Below are positions 1-5,227 of a stretch of 18,629 bases of DNA, piece after piece. Below the pieces are notes generated by a model. It was given only the letters and a program-made list of their open reading frames with translations, did no database searches and was not told the origin of the DNA. How positions within the stretch are numbered: position 1 is the stretch's first letter; the number at the start of each line of letters is the position of its first letter. Both the position numbers and the translations under genes were made by a program. The stretch covers positions 1 through 18,629 of the forward strand of contig JAZDMB010000034.1 in assembly GCA_043801445.1 (NCBI GenBank), given 5' to 3'. Origin of the DNA: JAZDFP01 sp043801445. GTDB lineage: Bacteria; Planctomycetota; MHYJ01; JACQXL01.

Positions 1-30
1 TGATAAAGGGGGGTTGGGGGGATTGATTTA

Positions 31-66
31 TTCGTGCTATTCGTCCCATTCGTGATATTCGTGTTC
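31..66. repeat. 9-bp-period TTCGTG array, 4 units
   Basis: Four head-to-tail units, each starting TTCGT, in exact 9-bp register: 31-39, 40-48, 49-57 and 58-66. The array ends 6 bp beyond the stop codon of the gene at 73-774. The same 9-mer family recurs as both arms of the inverted array at 6298-6396, so it is a dispersed intergenic family and not a one-off microsatellite. No protein reading is supported. Confidence 0.75.
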
Positions 67-72
67 TCTTTC

Positions 73-774
73 CTAATACCCTATCTGTCTGGTGACGGTC
101 ACTTGAATCGGGTCAGAAAACTTGCCGACCTGGCTATCGCCGATGCGGTAAATAGCTTTATAGTCCCAGACCTGAGAAGCCACCCCGGCCGGCACTGGGA
201 AGGTATCCAGATAATCTGGCTGGGTATCGGTGGCGAGGAAGACAAAGCCCTGTCCGTCCTTGCGGTCAACATAAATATCTATGGAATCAGCCGGGCCCTT
301 GGACCAGATAATCAACGGGCGTCCGGCGTCTAACCGGCTCTTCAGGAGCGGCTTCAGGTTGGGAATGTCAATAACCTGCTCATCGCCGACGATGCCGAGG
401 TCTTCGCCGATGCCCTGATTATAAACCGGATTGGCCTTGATGCGGGCGGCAAGGTTGCGGATACGGGTGAAAATCGCCTCAGCCACTAAAGTCGGGGCAG
501 GGGGCAGTGGCGGGGCAACTGGTAAAGGGCCCAGAGCCGTGCCGACCGGACCGTCGCGCAGGTAGTTCTTATACTTTGAGATGTCCTGCTTAACGGTCTT
601 ATACGCTTCCTGCATATCCATAATATAGTTGAACATCGCCGCATCGTTGGTAACCGAGGTCACCTCAGCCGGAGTAATGCCAAATGCCGTTGCATAGCCG
701 GGCAGTTTCAGGGCTAAATTGTCCAGAAAATTTGCCTTACCAGCGTCGGTTCTTGGTAGATAAGCTTCTTTCAT
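73..774 (-). CDS. Uncharacterised protein with Fn3-like C-terminal region (233 aa)
   Basis: Function unknown. I chose the ATG at 774 over the TTG at 780 because AAAGGAAAGGA lies just upstream of it. The N-terminal half (residues about 1-70, beginning MKEAYLPRTDAGKANFLDN) looks helical. A Pro/Ala-rich linker follows (about 76-95, PLPVAPPLPPAP). The C-terminal third looks like a beta-sandwich: alternating hydrophobic strands, IIWSKGPADSIDIYVDRKDG, a PDY-D turn, and WDYKAIYRIGDSQVGKFSDP, which is typical of a fibronectin-III-like strand pair. There is no signal peptide or TM segment. From memory, similar proteins occur across planctomycetes, Bacteroidota and Verrucomicrobia without an assigned role; I cannot verify that here. 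The gene stands alone, preceded by a possibly structured leader (797-840) and an unusual tandem array. Confidence 0.85.
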   Translation of the reverse strand: MKEAYLPRTDAGKANFLDNLALKLPGYATAFGITPAEVTSVTNDAAMFNYIMDMQEAYKTVKQDISKYKNYLRDGPVGTALGPLPVAPPLPPAPTLVAEAIFTRIRNLAARIKANPVYNQGIGEDLGIVGDEQVIDIPNLKPLLKSRLDAGRPLIIWSKGPADSIDIYVDRKDGQGFVFLATDTQPDYLDTFPVPAGVASQVWDYKAIYRIGDSQVGKFSDPIQVTVTRQIGY

Positions 775-796
775 AATCAAGTCCTTTCCTTTTAGT

Positions 797-840
797 GACT
801 GTTAGTCGCTCCGACTTTACGTCGGATGGGCGTTACAGTC
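797..840 (-). promoter_or_regulatory. Candidate structured 5' leader, copy A
   Basis: Lies between the 21-bp array and the gene starting at 774. Two nested stems can form: outer GACTGT (797-802) with ACAGTC (835-840), and inner TCCGAC (810-815) with GTCGGA (821-826) around a 5-nt loop. The AAAGGAAAGGA ribosome-binding region follows immediately on the minus strand. A diverged second copy at 1157-1190 keeps TGTTAGTC and TTACAG in the same positions, while part of the outer stem and the inner stem change on both sides. This suggests a conserved RNA fold; its function is unknown. Confidence 0.4.
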
Positions 841-860
841 TGTTTTAAGGGCATTTCTCG

Positions 861-1049
861 GTCATTGGTCAGGTCGTACCAGTCGTCCGTCAGGGCTGAC
901 CAGTCATCCGTCAGGGCTGACCAGTCATCCGTCAGGGTTGACCAGTCATCCGTCAGGGCGTACCAGTCGTCTGTCAGGGCGTACCAGTCGTCCGTCAGGG
1001 CTGACCAGTCATCCGTCAGGGCTGACCGGTCATTCGTCAGGGCGTATCC
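861..1049. repeat. 21-bp tandem repeat array, 9 units
   Basis: Nine consecutive 21-bp units in exact register (861-881, 882-902 and so on to 1029-1049); the first and last are the most diverged. Because 21 is a multiple of three, reading frames stay open: plus-strand frame SSVRADQ repeated, and minus-strand frame ALTDDWS repeated. The minus frame is open from about 1105 to 799 but has no ATG before the repeats. The plus ORF (826-1083) has no visible ribosome-binding site. I treat the array as non-coding or of unknown coding status. Each unit contains CTGAC and GTCAG, so short hairpins can form within and between units. Confidence 0.85.
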
Positions 1050-1079
1050 CCCGATGTCGTCCCGTTGGGACTCATCGGG
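1050..1079. repeat. Hairpin abutting the 21-bp array
   Basis: CCCGATG (1050-1056) pairs with CATCGGG (1073-1079). An inner GTCCC/GGGAC pair flanks a GTT loop. It starts at the base after the last 21-bp unit. It resembles the arms of the hairpin at 3001-3020, so it is probably a member of a dispersed palindromic family. Confidence 0.6.
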
Positions 1080-1106
1080 ATAAGACCTAGTAAGTCGTGG
1101 AGTTTA

Positions 1107-1122
1107 CCCCGCTTAGGCGGGG
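1107..1122. repeat. Short GC-rich hairpin
   Basis: CCCCGC (1107-1112) and GCGGGG (1117-1122) surround a TTAG loop, with GGAG and CTCC as a further outer pair. There is no T-run on either strand, so I do not call it a terminator. It lies in the gene-poor stretch 1084-1255, where I find no coding region. Confidence 0.5.
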
Positions 1123-1141
1123 CTCCTAACTGGCTCTAAAA

Positions 1142-1190
1142 ATCACCTCCTTTCTTAGAGGTTGTTAGTCCCTCTGGGATTACAGCCTCT
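1142..1190 (-). promoter_or_regulatory. Orphan leader copy B with extended Shine-Dalgarno, no start codon
   Basis: On the minus strand the stems are AGAGG/CCTCT (1157-1161 with 1186-1190), TGT/ACA (1163-1165 with 1182-1184) and CCC/GGG (1170-1172 with 1176-1178). It shares TGTTAGTC and TTACAG with copy A at 797-840. Bases 1142-1155 read AGAAAGGAGGTGAT on the minus strand, complementary to the 3' end of 16S rRNA as generally known. No ATG follows at normal spacing, and the reading frame soon meets TAG. This looks like the leader of a lost paralogous gene. Confidence 0.4.
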
Positions 1191-1193
1191 TAG

Positions 1194-1250
1194 ACCCGCC
1201 GAAGCTTTAGCGAAGGCGGGTATCCGACTTTTGTCCCGCTAAAGCGGGAC
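1194..1250. repeat. Two adjacent palindromes
   Basis: The first is ACCCGCC (1194-1200) with GGCGGGT (1215-1221) and an inner AGC/GCT-type pairing. The second is the near-perfect GTCCCGCTAAAGCGGGAC at 1233-1250. They lie just past the stop of the 30-aa ORF at 1256-1348 on its transcribed strand. They could end or protect that transcript, but no T-tract follows, so a terminator call is not supported. Confidence 0.55.
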
Positions 1251-1255
1251 CGCTA

Positions 1256-1348
1256 CTATGAAGTCAAAATCGTTTTAACCGCCCAGGCCAATAAGAATAT
1301 CAGGAATAACAGAATAACTATGAATATTACTTTTTGTTTGTTATCCAT
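1256..1348 (-). CDS. 30-aa single-TM micro-protein coupled to terC
   Basis: Function unknown. The ORF begins MDNKQKV, runs into one hydrophobic segment (residues about 7-24, VIFIVILLFLIFLLAWAV), and ends in KTILTS. Its ATG lies inside the last codons of terC: the sequence ATGGATAA supplies both this start and the terC stop, an 8-base overlap. AAGGGA precedes the start at suitable spacing within the terC coding region. This suggests translational coupling. Two other transporter-type genes here end in the same kind of micro-ORF (3095-3184 and 4336-4458), which makes chance less likely. It might be an accessory subunit or stabiliser of the TerC protein, but that is inference. Confidence 0.5.
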   Translation of the reverse strand: MDNKQKVIFIVILLFLIFLLAWAVKTILTS

Positions 1349-2264
1349 TTTCGTTTCCCTTATTATGAAACAAAGAGATTAATATGGAAATGGTTAAAAT
1401 AGCCGTCAATACGGTTAAGGTTATCGTTGTCGGTATATGATAAATACCGCTAATCAGCATTTTGATTCCGATAAAAACAAGGATAACCGAAAGCCCATAA
1501 TGAAGATAGTGGAATAGTTTCATAATTCCGGACAATGCAAAATACAGGGCGCGTAATCCTAATATAGCGAAGACATTTGAACTGTAAACGATAAACGGGT
1601 CAGCCGTGATAGCCAGTATCGCGGGGATGGAATCCACCGCAAAAACAATATCAGTAGTTTCTACAACCAACAGAACAACGAATAAAGGGGTGGCAAGGAG
1701 GCGGCCTGCGTTTCTTATGAAGAATTTACCGGACTCGTAAGAATCAGTAATAGGCATAAGCCGCTTAAAGAGCTTGAGCACAGGATTTCTTTCAGGGTGT
1801 ATTTCCTCATTCTTTTGCAATGCCATTTTTATGCCGGTAATTATAAGGAATGCACCGAAGACATATATAATCCAGTGGAATTGATGTATCAGCGCTATGC
1901 CGGCGAAAATAAAGATTGCCCTCATAATTAATGCGCCGAGAATCCCCCAGAACAGGATTTTGTGCTGGTATAAAGCCGGCACCCGGAAATAAGAGAATAT
2001 CAACAGGAATACGAAGATGTTATCCACGCTTAAAGATTTCTCAAGCAGGTAGCCGGTAAAGAATTGCAGGGCGATTTCTTCTCCGCGCCAAAAATACACC
2101 CCCAGGTTAAACAATAGAGCTAGAATAACCCAGAAGGCAGTCAGTAAAAGGGCTTCTTTGGTCTTTATTTCATGTGCCTTGCGATGGAAAACTCCTAAGT
2201 CCAACGCCAGTAGCCCGATTACAAAGACGCCAAAAGCGCTCCACATTAAGGTTTGGTTAAACAT
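1341..2264 (-). CDS. TerC/Alx family integral membrane protein
   Basis: A 307-aa polytopic inner-membrane protein of the TerC/Alx family, whose members are linked to manganese/metal-ion export, metallation of exported proteins, and tellurite or alkaline-pH phenotypes. The family hallmarks are present: LEKSLSVDNIFVF (E75, D81) and VVETTDIVFAVDSIPAIL (E202, D205, D211), acidic residues in membrane helices thought to bind the metal. GIKM occurs in both halves (about 144 and 266), as expected of the internal duplication. Length and order match Alx-like proteins. I see no yybP-ykoY riboswitch; the upstream 70 bp hold a PiT-gene remnant whose stop lies 3 bp before the ATG. There is no clear ribosome-binding site. 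It is last but one in the minus-strand membrane-protein run and overlaps a 30-aa ORF downstream. Confidence 0.93.
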   Translation of the reverse strand: MFNQTLMWSAFGVFVIGLLALDLGVFHRKAHEIKTKEALLLTAFWVILALLFNLGVYFWRGEEIALQFFTGYLLEKSLSVDNIFVFLLIFSYFRVPALYQHKILFWGILGALIMRAIFIFAGIALIHQFHWIIYVFGAFLIITGIKMALQKNEEIHPERNPVLKLFKRLMPITDSYESGKFFIRNAGRLLATPLFVVLLVVETTDIVFAVDSIPAILAITADPFIVYSSNVFAILGLRALYFALSGIMKLFHYLHYGLSVILVFIGIKMLISGIYHIPTTITLTVLTAILTISILISLFHNKGNENG

Positions 2265-2267
2265 AAT

Positions 2268-2327
2268 TTAATTTATCAAAACATTTTTCAGGATAAGATA
2301 ACTTATGGCGGCTACGCCGGCCGAGGG
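2268..2327 (-). pseudogene. 3' remnant of a second PiT phosphate permease gene
   Basis: Minus-strand reading gives SAGVAAISYLILKNVLIN then TAA (2268-2270). The intact PiT protein at 3181-4197 ends SAAVAALSYLILKNLMTP. The DNA is alike too: a run of about 23 bases (2283-2305) is identical to the equivalent part of the PiT 3' end (about 3193-3215). It begins straight after the dedA stop and is in frame with dedA; its own stop is 3 bp before the terC ATG. It has no start codon or ribosome-binding site. I infer that a second pit copy once preceded terC and that everything but its last 20 codons was lost. Confidence 0.7.
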
Positions 2328-2333
2328 CGTATG

Positions 2334-2948
2334 TCACCTGACCTTTTTGTTCTTGCGCTTTTTAAGCCGGTTATTAACGATAACAATAACCGCGGCGACG
2401 GCCATAAAAAGAATCAGCCAGAGCTTGATGCGTCCGACAAAAAACGCTATCTGCCTGATTTCTCCCTCAAAATAGTATCCCAGCCAAACCAGCAAAGGTA
2501 CGCTGATTAAAGCGGCCAGGAAATCCATCAGGATAAACCGGCTGACGGACATCCGGGACGCGCCGGCGCTGATGTAAATAAATGCCCGCAGTCCGGCCGC
2601 GAACCGGCCGAAGAAAATGGCGGATTTGCCGTAACGGGCGTAAAATTTTTCTATCCGGGCCACCCTCTTCCGCGTGAAAAGATAGGAAAATGGCCTGATA
2701 TTATATATCCGGTTGCCGAACCTGCGGCCTAGTCCGAAGGTTATCAGGTCGCCGGCAAGAATGCTCAACATCGCTATCGGTATCATCAGCTCTATCCGGG
2801 CATAATCGTTGGCCGTGACGAATCCAGCCGCCAGCAGAATAATGTCTTCGGGCACGGGCAGACCCAGGCCGGTCAGGAGCAAGAAAAAAATCACTCCGAT
2901 ATACGAAAAGATGTCGCGCGAGAAATATTTAATCAAGTGTTCCAGCAT
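2334..2948 (-). CDS. DedA family (SNARE-associated/VTT domain) membrane protein
   Basis: A DedA-superfamily inner-membrane protein. Members act in lipid-carrier or phospholipid flipping (undecaprenyl phosphate recycling in some) and envelope homeostasis. Diagnostic motifs: GLGLPVPEDIILLAAGF near the N-terminus, the Arg/Gly loop GRFAAGLRAFIYISAGASRM in the middle, then terminal hydrophobic helices and a basic tail (KKRKNKK). I chose the ATG at 2948 (204 aa); the frame is also open from a TTG at 2966, but neither has a strong ribosome-binding site. It lies between pit and terC on the same strand. The upstream gap (2949-3094) is filled by palindromic repeats, so it may not be co-transcribed with pit. 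By eye its DNA is more G+C-rich than that of terC. The PiT remnant follows its stop directly. Confidence 0.93.
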   Translation of the reverse strand: MLEHLIKYFSRDIFSYIGVIFFLLLTGLGLPVPEDIILLAAGFVTANDYARIELMIPIAMLSILAGDLITFGLGRRFGNRIYNIRPFSYLFTRKRVARIEKFYARYGKSAIFFGRFAAGLRAFIYISAGASRMSVSRFILMDFLAALISVPLLVWLGYYFEGEIRQIAFFVGRIKLWLILFMAVAAVIVIVNNRLKKRKNKKVR

Positions 2949-2986
2949 ATTTAAAATCTCTATCAAAACCTATAAATGTTCCAAAG

Positions 2987-3035
2987 ATGTCATTGCGAGT
3001 CCCCCGATGTTCATCGGGGGGCGTGGCAATCTCAA
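2987..3035. repeat. REP-like palindromic element
   Basis: A perfect 20-base hairpin, CCCCCGATGTTCATCGGGGG (3001-3020), sits between TGTCATTGCGAG on the left and GCGTGGCAATCTC on the right. The outer sequences (ATTGCGAG, GGCAATCTC) resemble dispersed REP-type elements known from many bacterial genomes, going by memory. It is intergenic, upstream of dedA. Confidence 0.65.
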
Positions 3036-3048
3036 ATTATGGCAATCC

Positions 3049-3090
3049 GGGGACATAATACTGATTTCTCATAATGTGTATTGTGTCCCC
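3049..3090. mobile_element. MITE-like palindrome with GGGGACA/TGTCCCC ends
   Basis: Terminal inverted arms GGGGACA (3049-3055) and TGTCCCC (3084-3090) are extended, after one mismatched base, by AATAC/GTATT, leaving a loop of about 16 nt. The outer context (TTAATTCAGGGGACACAATAC, read on the minus strand) resembles short elements I associate with REP-linked Y1 (IS200-like) transposases. No transposase is present, so if mobile it depends on one elsewhere. It directly abuts the 29-aa ORF at 3095-3184. Confidence 0.45.
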
Positions 3091-3094
3091 TGAA

Positions 3095-3184
3095 TTAATT
3101 TGTCACATACAAACATAAAATGCATAGCCCGCCCATAACCAGCCAATATACCAGCAAGAATTTAATATCAGATTTATTTATCAT
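3095..3184 (-). CDS. 29-aa single-TM micro-protein coupled to pit
   Basis: Function unknown. The ORF begins MINKSDIKF, and hydrophobic residues about 9-26 (FLLVYWLVMGGLCILCLY) form one probable membrane span; it ends VTN. Its ATG shares bases with the pit stop codon (ATGA overlap), the classic arrangement for translational re-initiation. Both this peptide and the one after terC (1256-1348) start M-x-N-K followed by one TM helix, so they may be distant relatives. The stop lies next to the MITE-like palindrome, so an element could have truncated a longer ORF. A role as a small transporter accessory protein is inference only. Confidence 0.45.
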   Translation of the reverse strand: MINKSDIKFLLVYWLVMGGLCILCLYVTN

Positions 3185-4197
3185 GGTGTCATTAAATTTT
3201 TCAGGATAAGATAACTTAGTGCCGCGACGGCGGCCGAGAATGGGATGGTAAGAATCCACGCCCAGACCACATTTATTGCCACACCCCAGCGCACCGCGCT
3301 TAATCGCCTGGTAGCGCCGACACCGATTATTGAGCCGGTAATCGTGTGAGTGGTACTGACCGGTATGCCTAAGAATGTGGAAATAAAGAGCATCACTGCG
3401 CCGGCTGTCTCAGCGCAGAATCCGCCTACGGGTTGTAAGTGGGTTATCTTCTGGCCCATTGTCTTTATCACATGCCAGCCGCCCAACAGGGTGCCCAGCC
3501 CCATCGCCGCATGGCAGGCGAGCACTACCCACAGGGCTACCTCAAACTTAGGCGGCGGCAGTCCTGTTTCCAGCGCTATTTTACTTTTCCAGGTGAATAA
3601 TAAAATAGCGATAATGCCCATTGTCTTCTGGGCATCGTTACCGCCGTGTCCCAAACTATAGGCCGCGGCTGATAAAAGTTGGAGTCGCCTGAACGGCGTA
3701 TTTACCTTTGACGGAGAAGAATTACGGAACAACAACCGCACGATTGACATAAAAATAAAACCACCGATAAGTCCTAAAATCGGGGCAACGAATATAAATA
3801 CGGCTATTTTTAATACGCCGCCTAATATTAACACGTCAAACCCGGCGTGGGTGATAGCCGCCCCTAATAAGCCGCCGACCAATGCGTGTGATACGCTGAT
3901 AGGCATTCCGCCATAAGTCATCAATGCAGACCAGATAATCGCGCCGATTAATCCGGATGTGATAACCACCGTGTTTATGGCTCCCGGGTCAACCACGCCT
4001 TTGCCGATGGTAGTTGCAACGTGTAAGCCGAAGAAAAGGAAGGCGATAAAATTAAAGAACGCCGCCCAAATGACAGCCCACCTGGGCGACAGAACACGAG
4101 TTGAAACCACTGTGGATATGGAATTAGCCGCATCATTCATCCCATTGACAAAGTCAAATAGCAGGGCAATGGCGATTATTATAATAATTACTGTCAT
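3181..4197 (-). CDS. pit: PiT family inorganic phosphate permease
   Basis: A 338-aa low-affinity phosphate:cation symporter of the PiT (Pfam PHO4) family, which takes up metal-phosphate complexes across the inner membrane. Both family signatures are visible in inverted-repeat order: FVNGMNDAANS (about 17-26) with GGMPISVSHALVGGLLG (about 96-112), and LGHGGNDAQKTMG (182-194) with LGIPVSTTHTITGSIIG (276-292). Length and spacing are typical of short bacterial PiT proteins. GGAG precedes the ATG at about 8 bp. No PhoU-like (DUF47) partner is adjacent, which is a common pairing for this family. A coupled 29-aa ORF overlaps its stop, and a fragment of a second pit copy lies at 2268-2327. The 110-bp gap upstream contains a hairpin at 4307-4327. 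Confidence 0.95.
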   Translation of the reverse strand: MTVIIIIIAIALLFDFVNGMNDAANSISTVVSTRVLSPRWAVIWAAFFNFIAFLFFGLHVATTIGKGVVDPGAINTVVITSGLIGAIIWSALMTYGGMPISVSHALVGGLLGAAITHAGFDVLILGGVLKIAVFIFVAPILGLIGGFIFMSIVRLLFRNSSPSKVNTPFRRLQLLSAAAYSLGHGGNDAQKTMGIIAILLFTWKSKIALETGLPPPKFEVALWVVLACHAAMGLGTLLGGWHVIKTMGQKITHLQPVGGFCAETAGAVMLFISTFLGIPVSTTHTITGSIIGVGATRRLSAVRWGVAINVVWAWILTIPFSAAVAALSYLILKNLMTP

Positions 4198-4306
4198 TTG
4201 CTATTCTCCATTATCTACCCCGTTAGAGACATCTGATTTATTCGAATTAACGAAATTATTTTAGAGTTTTGAGTTACAGAAACATTATTGACTGTAATAA
4301 CACGGG

Positions 4307-4327
4307 CGTGGCACCGTTGGCGCCACG
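4307..4327. repeat. Hairpin between 40-aa ORF and pit
   Basis: CGTGGC (4307-4312) pairs with GCCACG (4322-4327). On the transcribed minus strand it starts 8 bases after the stop of the 40-aa ORF. It has no following T-tract, so it might attenuate or process the transcript before pit but is not a standard intrinsic terminator. Confidence 0.45.
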
Positions 4328-4335
4328 ACATGCTT

Positions 4336-4458
4336 CTAACGAAGCTTATCATCCCTGCTCACTTCCTCTTTAATTAGTTGCACTACTACGATAACCCCGA
4401 TGATGAGTATGGTTGCCGTCAGACCGATAATAAAATAAAGTCGTATATTCTCTGGCAT
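4336..4458 (-). CDS. 40-aa single-TM protein
   Basis: Function unknown. It starts MPENIRLYF, has one hydrophobic span at residues about 8-29 (YFIIGLTATILIIGVIVVVQLI), and ends in a charged tail KEEVSRDDKLR. An AGGA ribosome-binding site lies about 7 bases before the ATG, and the gap to the upstream 103-aa membrane protein gene is 16 bp, so the two are probably co-transcribed. The N-out or N-in orientation cannot be decided; the charged C-terminus suggests a cytoplasmic tail. It is the third micro-ORF in this cluster to follow a membrane-protein gene and the only one with a clear Shine-Dalgarno site of its own. Confidence 0.6.
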   Translation of the reverse strand: MPENIRLYFIIGLTATILIIGVIVVVQLIKEEVSRDDKLR

Positions 4459-4474
4459 CTTATTCCTGAGTAGT

Positions 4475-4786
4475 TTAAATAATCTTTTTCACGACAAAAT
4501 GAGCCACCGCCCAAAGCATAATGCTGCTGCCGGATAAAATAATAATGTATCTCAGGGCGGAAATTAGTCCGGCTTTATATTCTTCTATCTTCCCAAAGTG
4601 TTTGGGTGGCCGGTCAACGAACCGGGCTATAACAGTGATAACTAACAGACCGTAATAGATAACATCCAATACATTGGAAAAAGGAGTCTGCGGTGTCAGG
4701 GCAATAAAAACTAAGCAAACAAACAAGTGCGTCGGACCCAGGACAAGCCAGATAATCCGGCTTGTGATTCCATGACCTGAACTCAT
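4475..4786 (-). CDS. 103-aa multi-pass membrane protein, unknown
   Basis: I do not recognise this protein. It has about three hydrophobic segments: residues about 10-28 (SRIIWLVLGPTHLFVCLVF), 38-57 (NVLDVIYYGLLVITVIARF) and 77-98 (ALRYIIILSGSSIMLWAVAHFV). A basic/hydrophilic loop (VDRPPKHFGKIEEYK) separates the second and third, and the C-terminus is KKII. AAGGAG lies about 8 bases before the ATG, a strong ribosome-binding site. It is the first gene of the minus-strand membrane-protein run, followed after 16 bp by the 40-aa single-TM gene. A role alongside the phosphate permease is possible from position only. Confidence 0.75.
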   Translation of the reverse strand: MSSGHGITSRIIWLVLGPTHLFVCLVFIALTPQTPFSNVLDVIYYGLLVITVIARFVDRPPKHFGKIEEYKAGLISALRYIIILSGSSIMLWAVAHFVVKKII

Positions 4787-4827
4787 ATTAAAAACTCCTT
4801 ATGACCGTTATTCGCCTTGCGAAAAAT

Positions 4828-4836
4828 ATATTAGCA
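4828..4836 (-). promoter_or_regulatory. Possible extended -10 promoter for the 103-aa gene
   Basis: The minus strand reads TGCTAATAT, matching an extended -10 element, 42 bases before the ATG at 4786. The -35 region (AATCAA at 17-bp spacing) is poor. The gap 4787-4894 holds nothing else I can name. Confidence 0.3.
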
Positions 4837-4894
4837 CAAAAATAAATCGCTTGATTATGTAATTAAAGAAGTAATTTCGAAGAACCTAGGTTAT

Positions 4895-5125
4895 TTAGCA
4901 GGGTAATCTCGGGGGATGCTTAAGAACACGTCCTAATAAGTTTTCCTTAGGCAGTTCTTGGAAAGGATGCATGGTAATAGATACGAGAGGAATTTTTATC
5001 ACTGGTAATATAAAAATAAATTCGTCTTGGTCATCATCCGGCGTTTCTGTTTCATAACAGAATCCCAAACAAGGGGATATACTTATTGATAATAAAGCCA
5101 GCAATATTATTAATGATTTTATCAT
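4895..5125 (-). CDS. Small exported protein, unknown (76 aa)
   Basis: Function unknown. The N-terminus is a clear Sec signal peptide: MIK, hydrophobic core SLIILLALLSISISPCLG, and a likely cleavage near residues 20-23 (CLGFC). A lipobox reading around C19 or C23 is possible but not convincing. The mature part is about 55 aa, with an acidic patch (TPDDDQDE), a hydrophobic stretch (FIFILPVIKIPLVSI) and a short basic C-terminus ending in Cys. The case that it is real rests on the signal peptide and on a near-consensus promoter 21 bp upstream; the ribosome-binding site is weak (AGG close to the ATG). It is separated from the neighbouring genes on both sides and appears to be its own transcription unit. 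Confidence 0.6.
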   Translation of the reverse strand: MIKSLIILLALLSISISPCLGFCYETETPDDDQDEFIFILPVIKIPLVSITMHPFQELPKENLLGRVLKHPPRLPC

Positions 5126-5141
5126 AACCTACTATATTTAT

Positions 5142-5174
5142 ATTTAAGTATACTTAAATGAAAAGTATTGTCAA
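5142..5174 (-). promoter_or_regulatory. Promoter with 18-bp palindromic operator candidate
   Basis: On the minus strand, -35 TTGACA (5169-5174) and -10 TATACT (5147-5152) are separated by 16 bp, placing the start site near 5140, about 15 bases before the ATG at 5125. The -10 is centred in a perfect 18-bp palindrome, ATTTAAGTATACTTAAAT (5142-5159), which is a plausible repressor site; it is also AT-rich enough to be partly fortuitous. Confidence 0.6.
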
Positions 5175-5227
5175 CATTTTTTTGATTATTTCTGGGCGTG
5201 CCTACTCCGTCCCGACGAAATGCTATT

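Noticed and set aside
10..20. G-quadruplex from the two G-runs at the window start (about 8-20)
   Set aside because: Only two G-runs are present; four are needed for an intramolecular quadruplex.
861..1049. CRISPR array
   Set aside because: Units are contiguous 21-mers without unique spacers, and no cas genes are present.
826..1083. Plus-strand 85-aa ORF made of SSVRADQ repeats
   Set aside because: No ribosome-binding site, composition set entirely by the 21-bp array, and an equally open minus-strand frame. I list the array instead of a gene.
1142..1155. 3' end of a 16S rRNA gene on the plus strand
   Set aside because: Only 14 bases match the 16S tail; upstream sequence (1084-1141) is not 16S-like. 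A Shine-Dalgarno reading on the minus strand, next to a leader copy, fits better.
1233..1250. Intrinsic terminator after the terC unit
   Set aside because: Strong stem, but neither strand has a T-tract after it.
2253..2510. Plus-strand ORF opposite dedA/terC
   Set aside because: A shadow of dedA in another frame: no ribosome-binding site and no recognisable domain. The same applies to the plus-strand frames within pit and the 5228-6151 gene.
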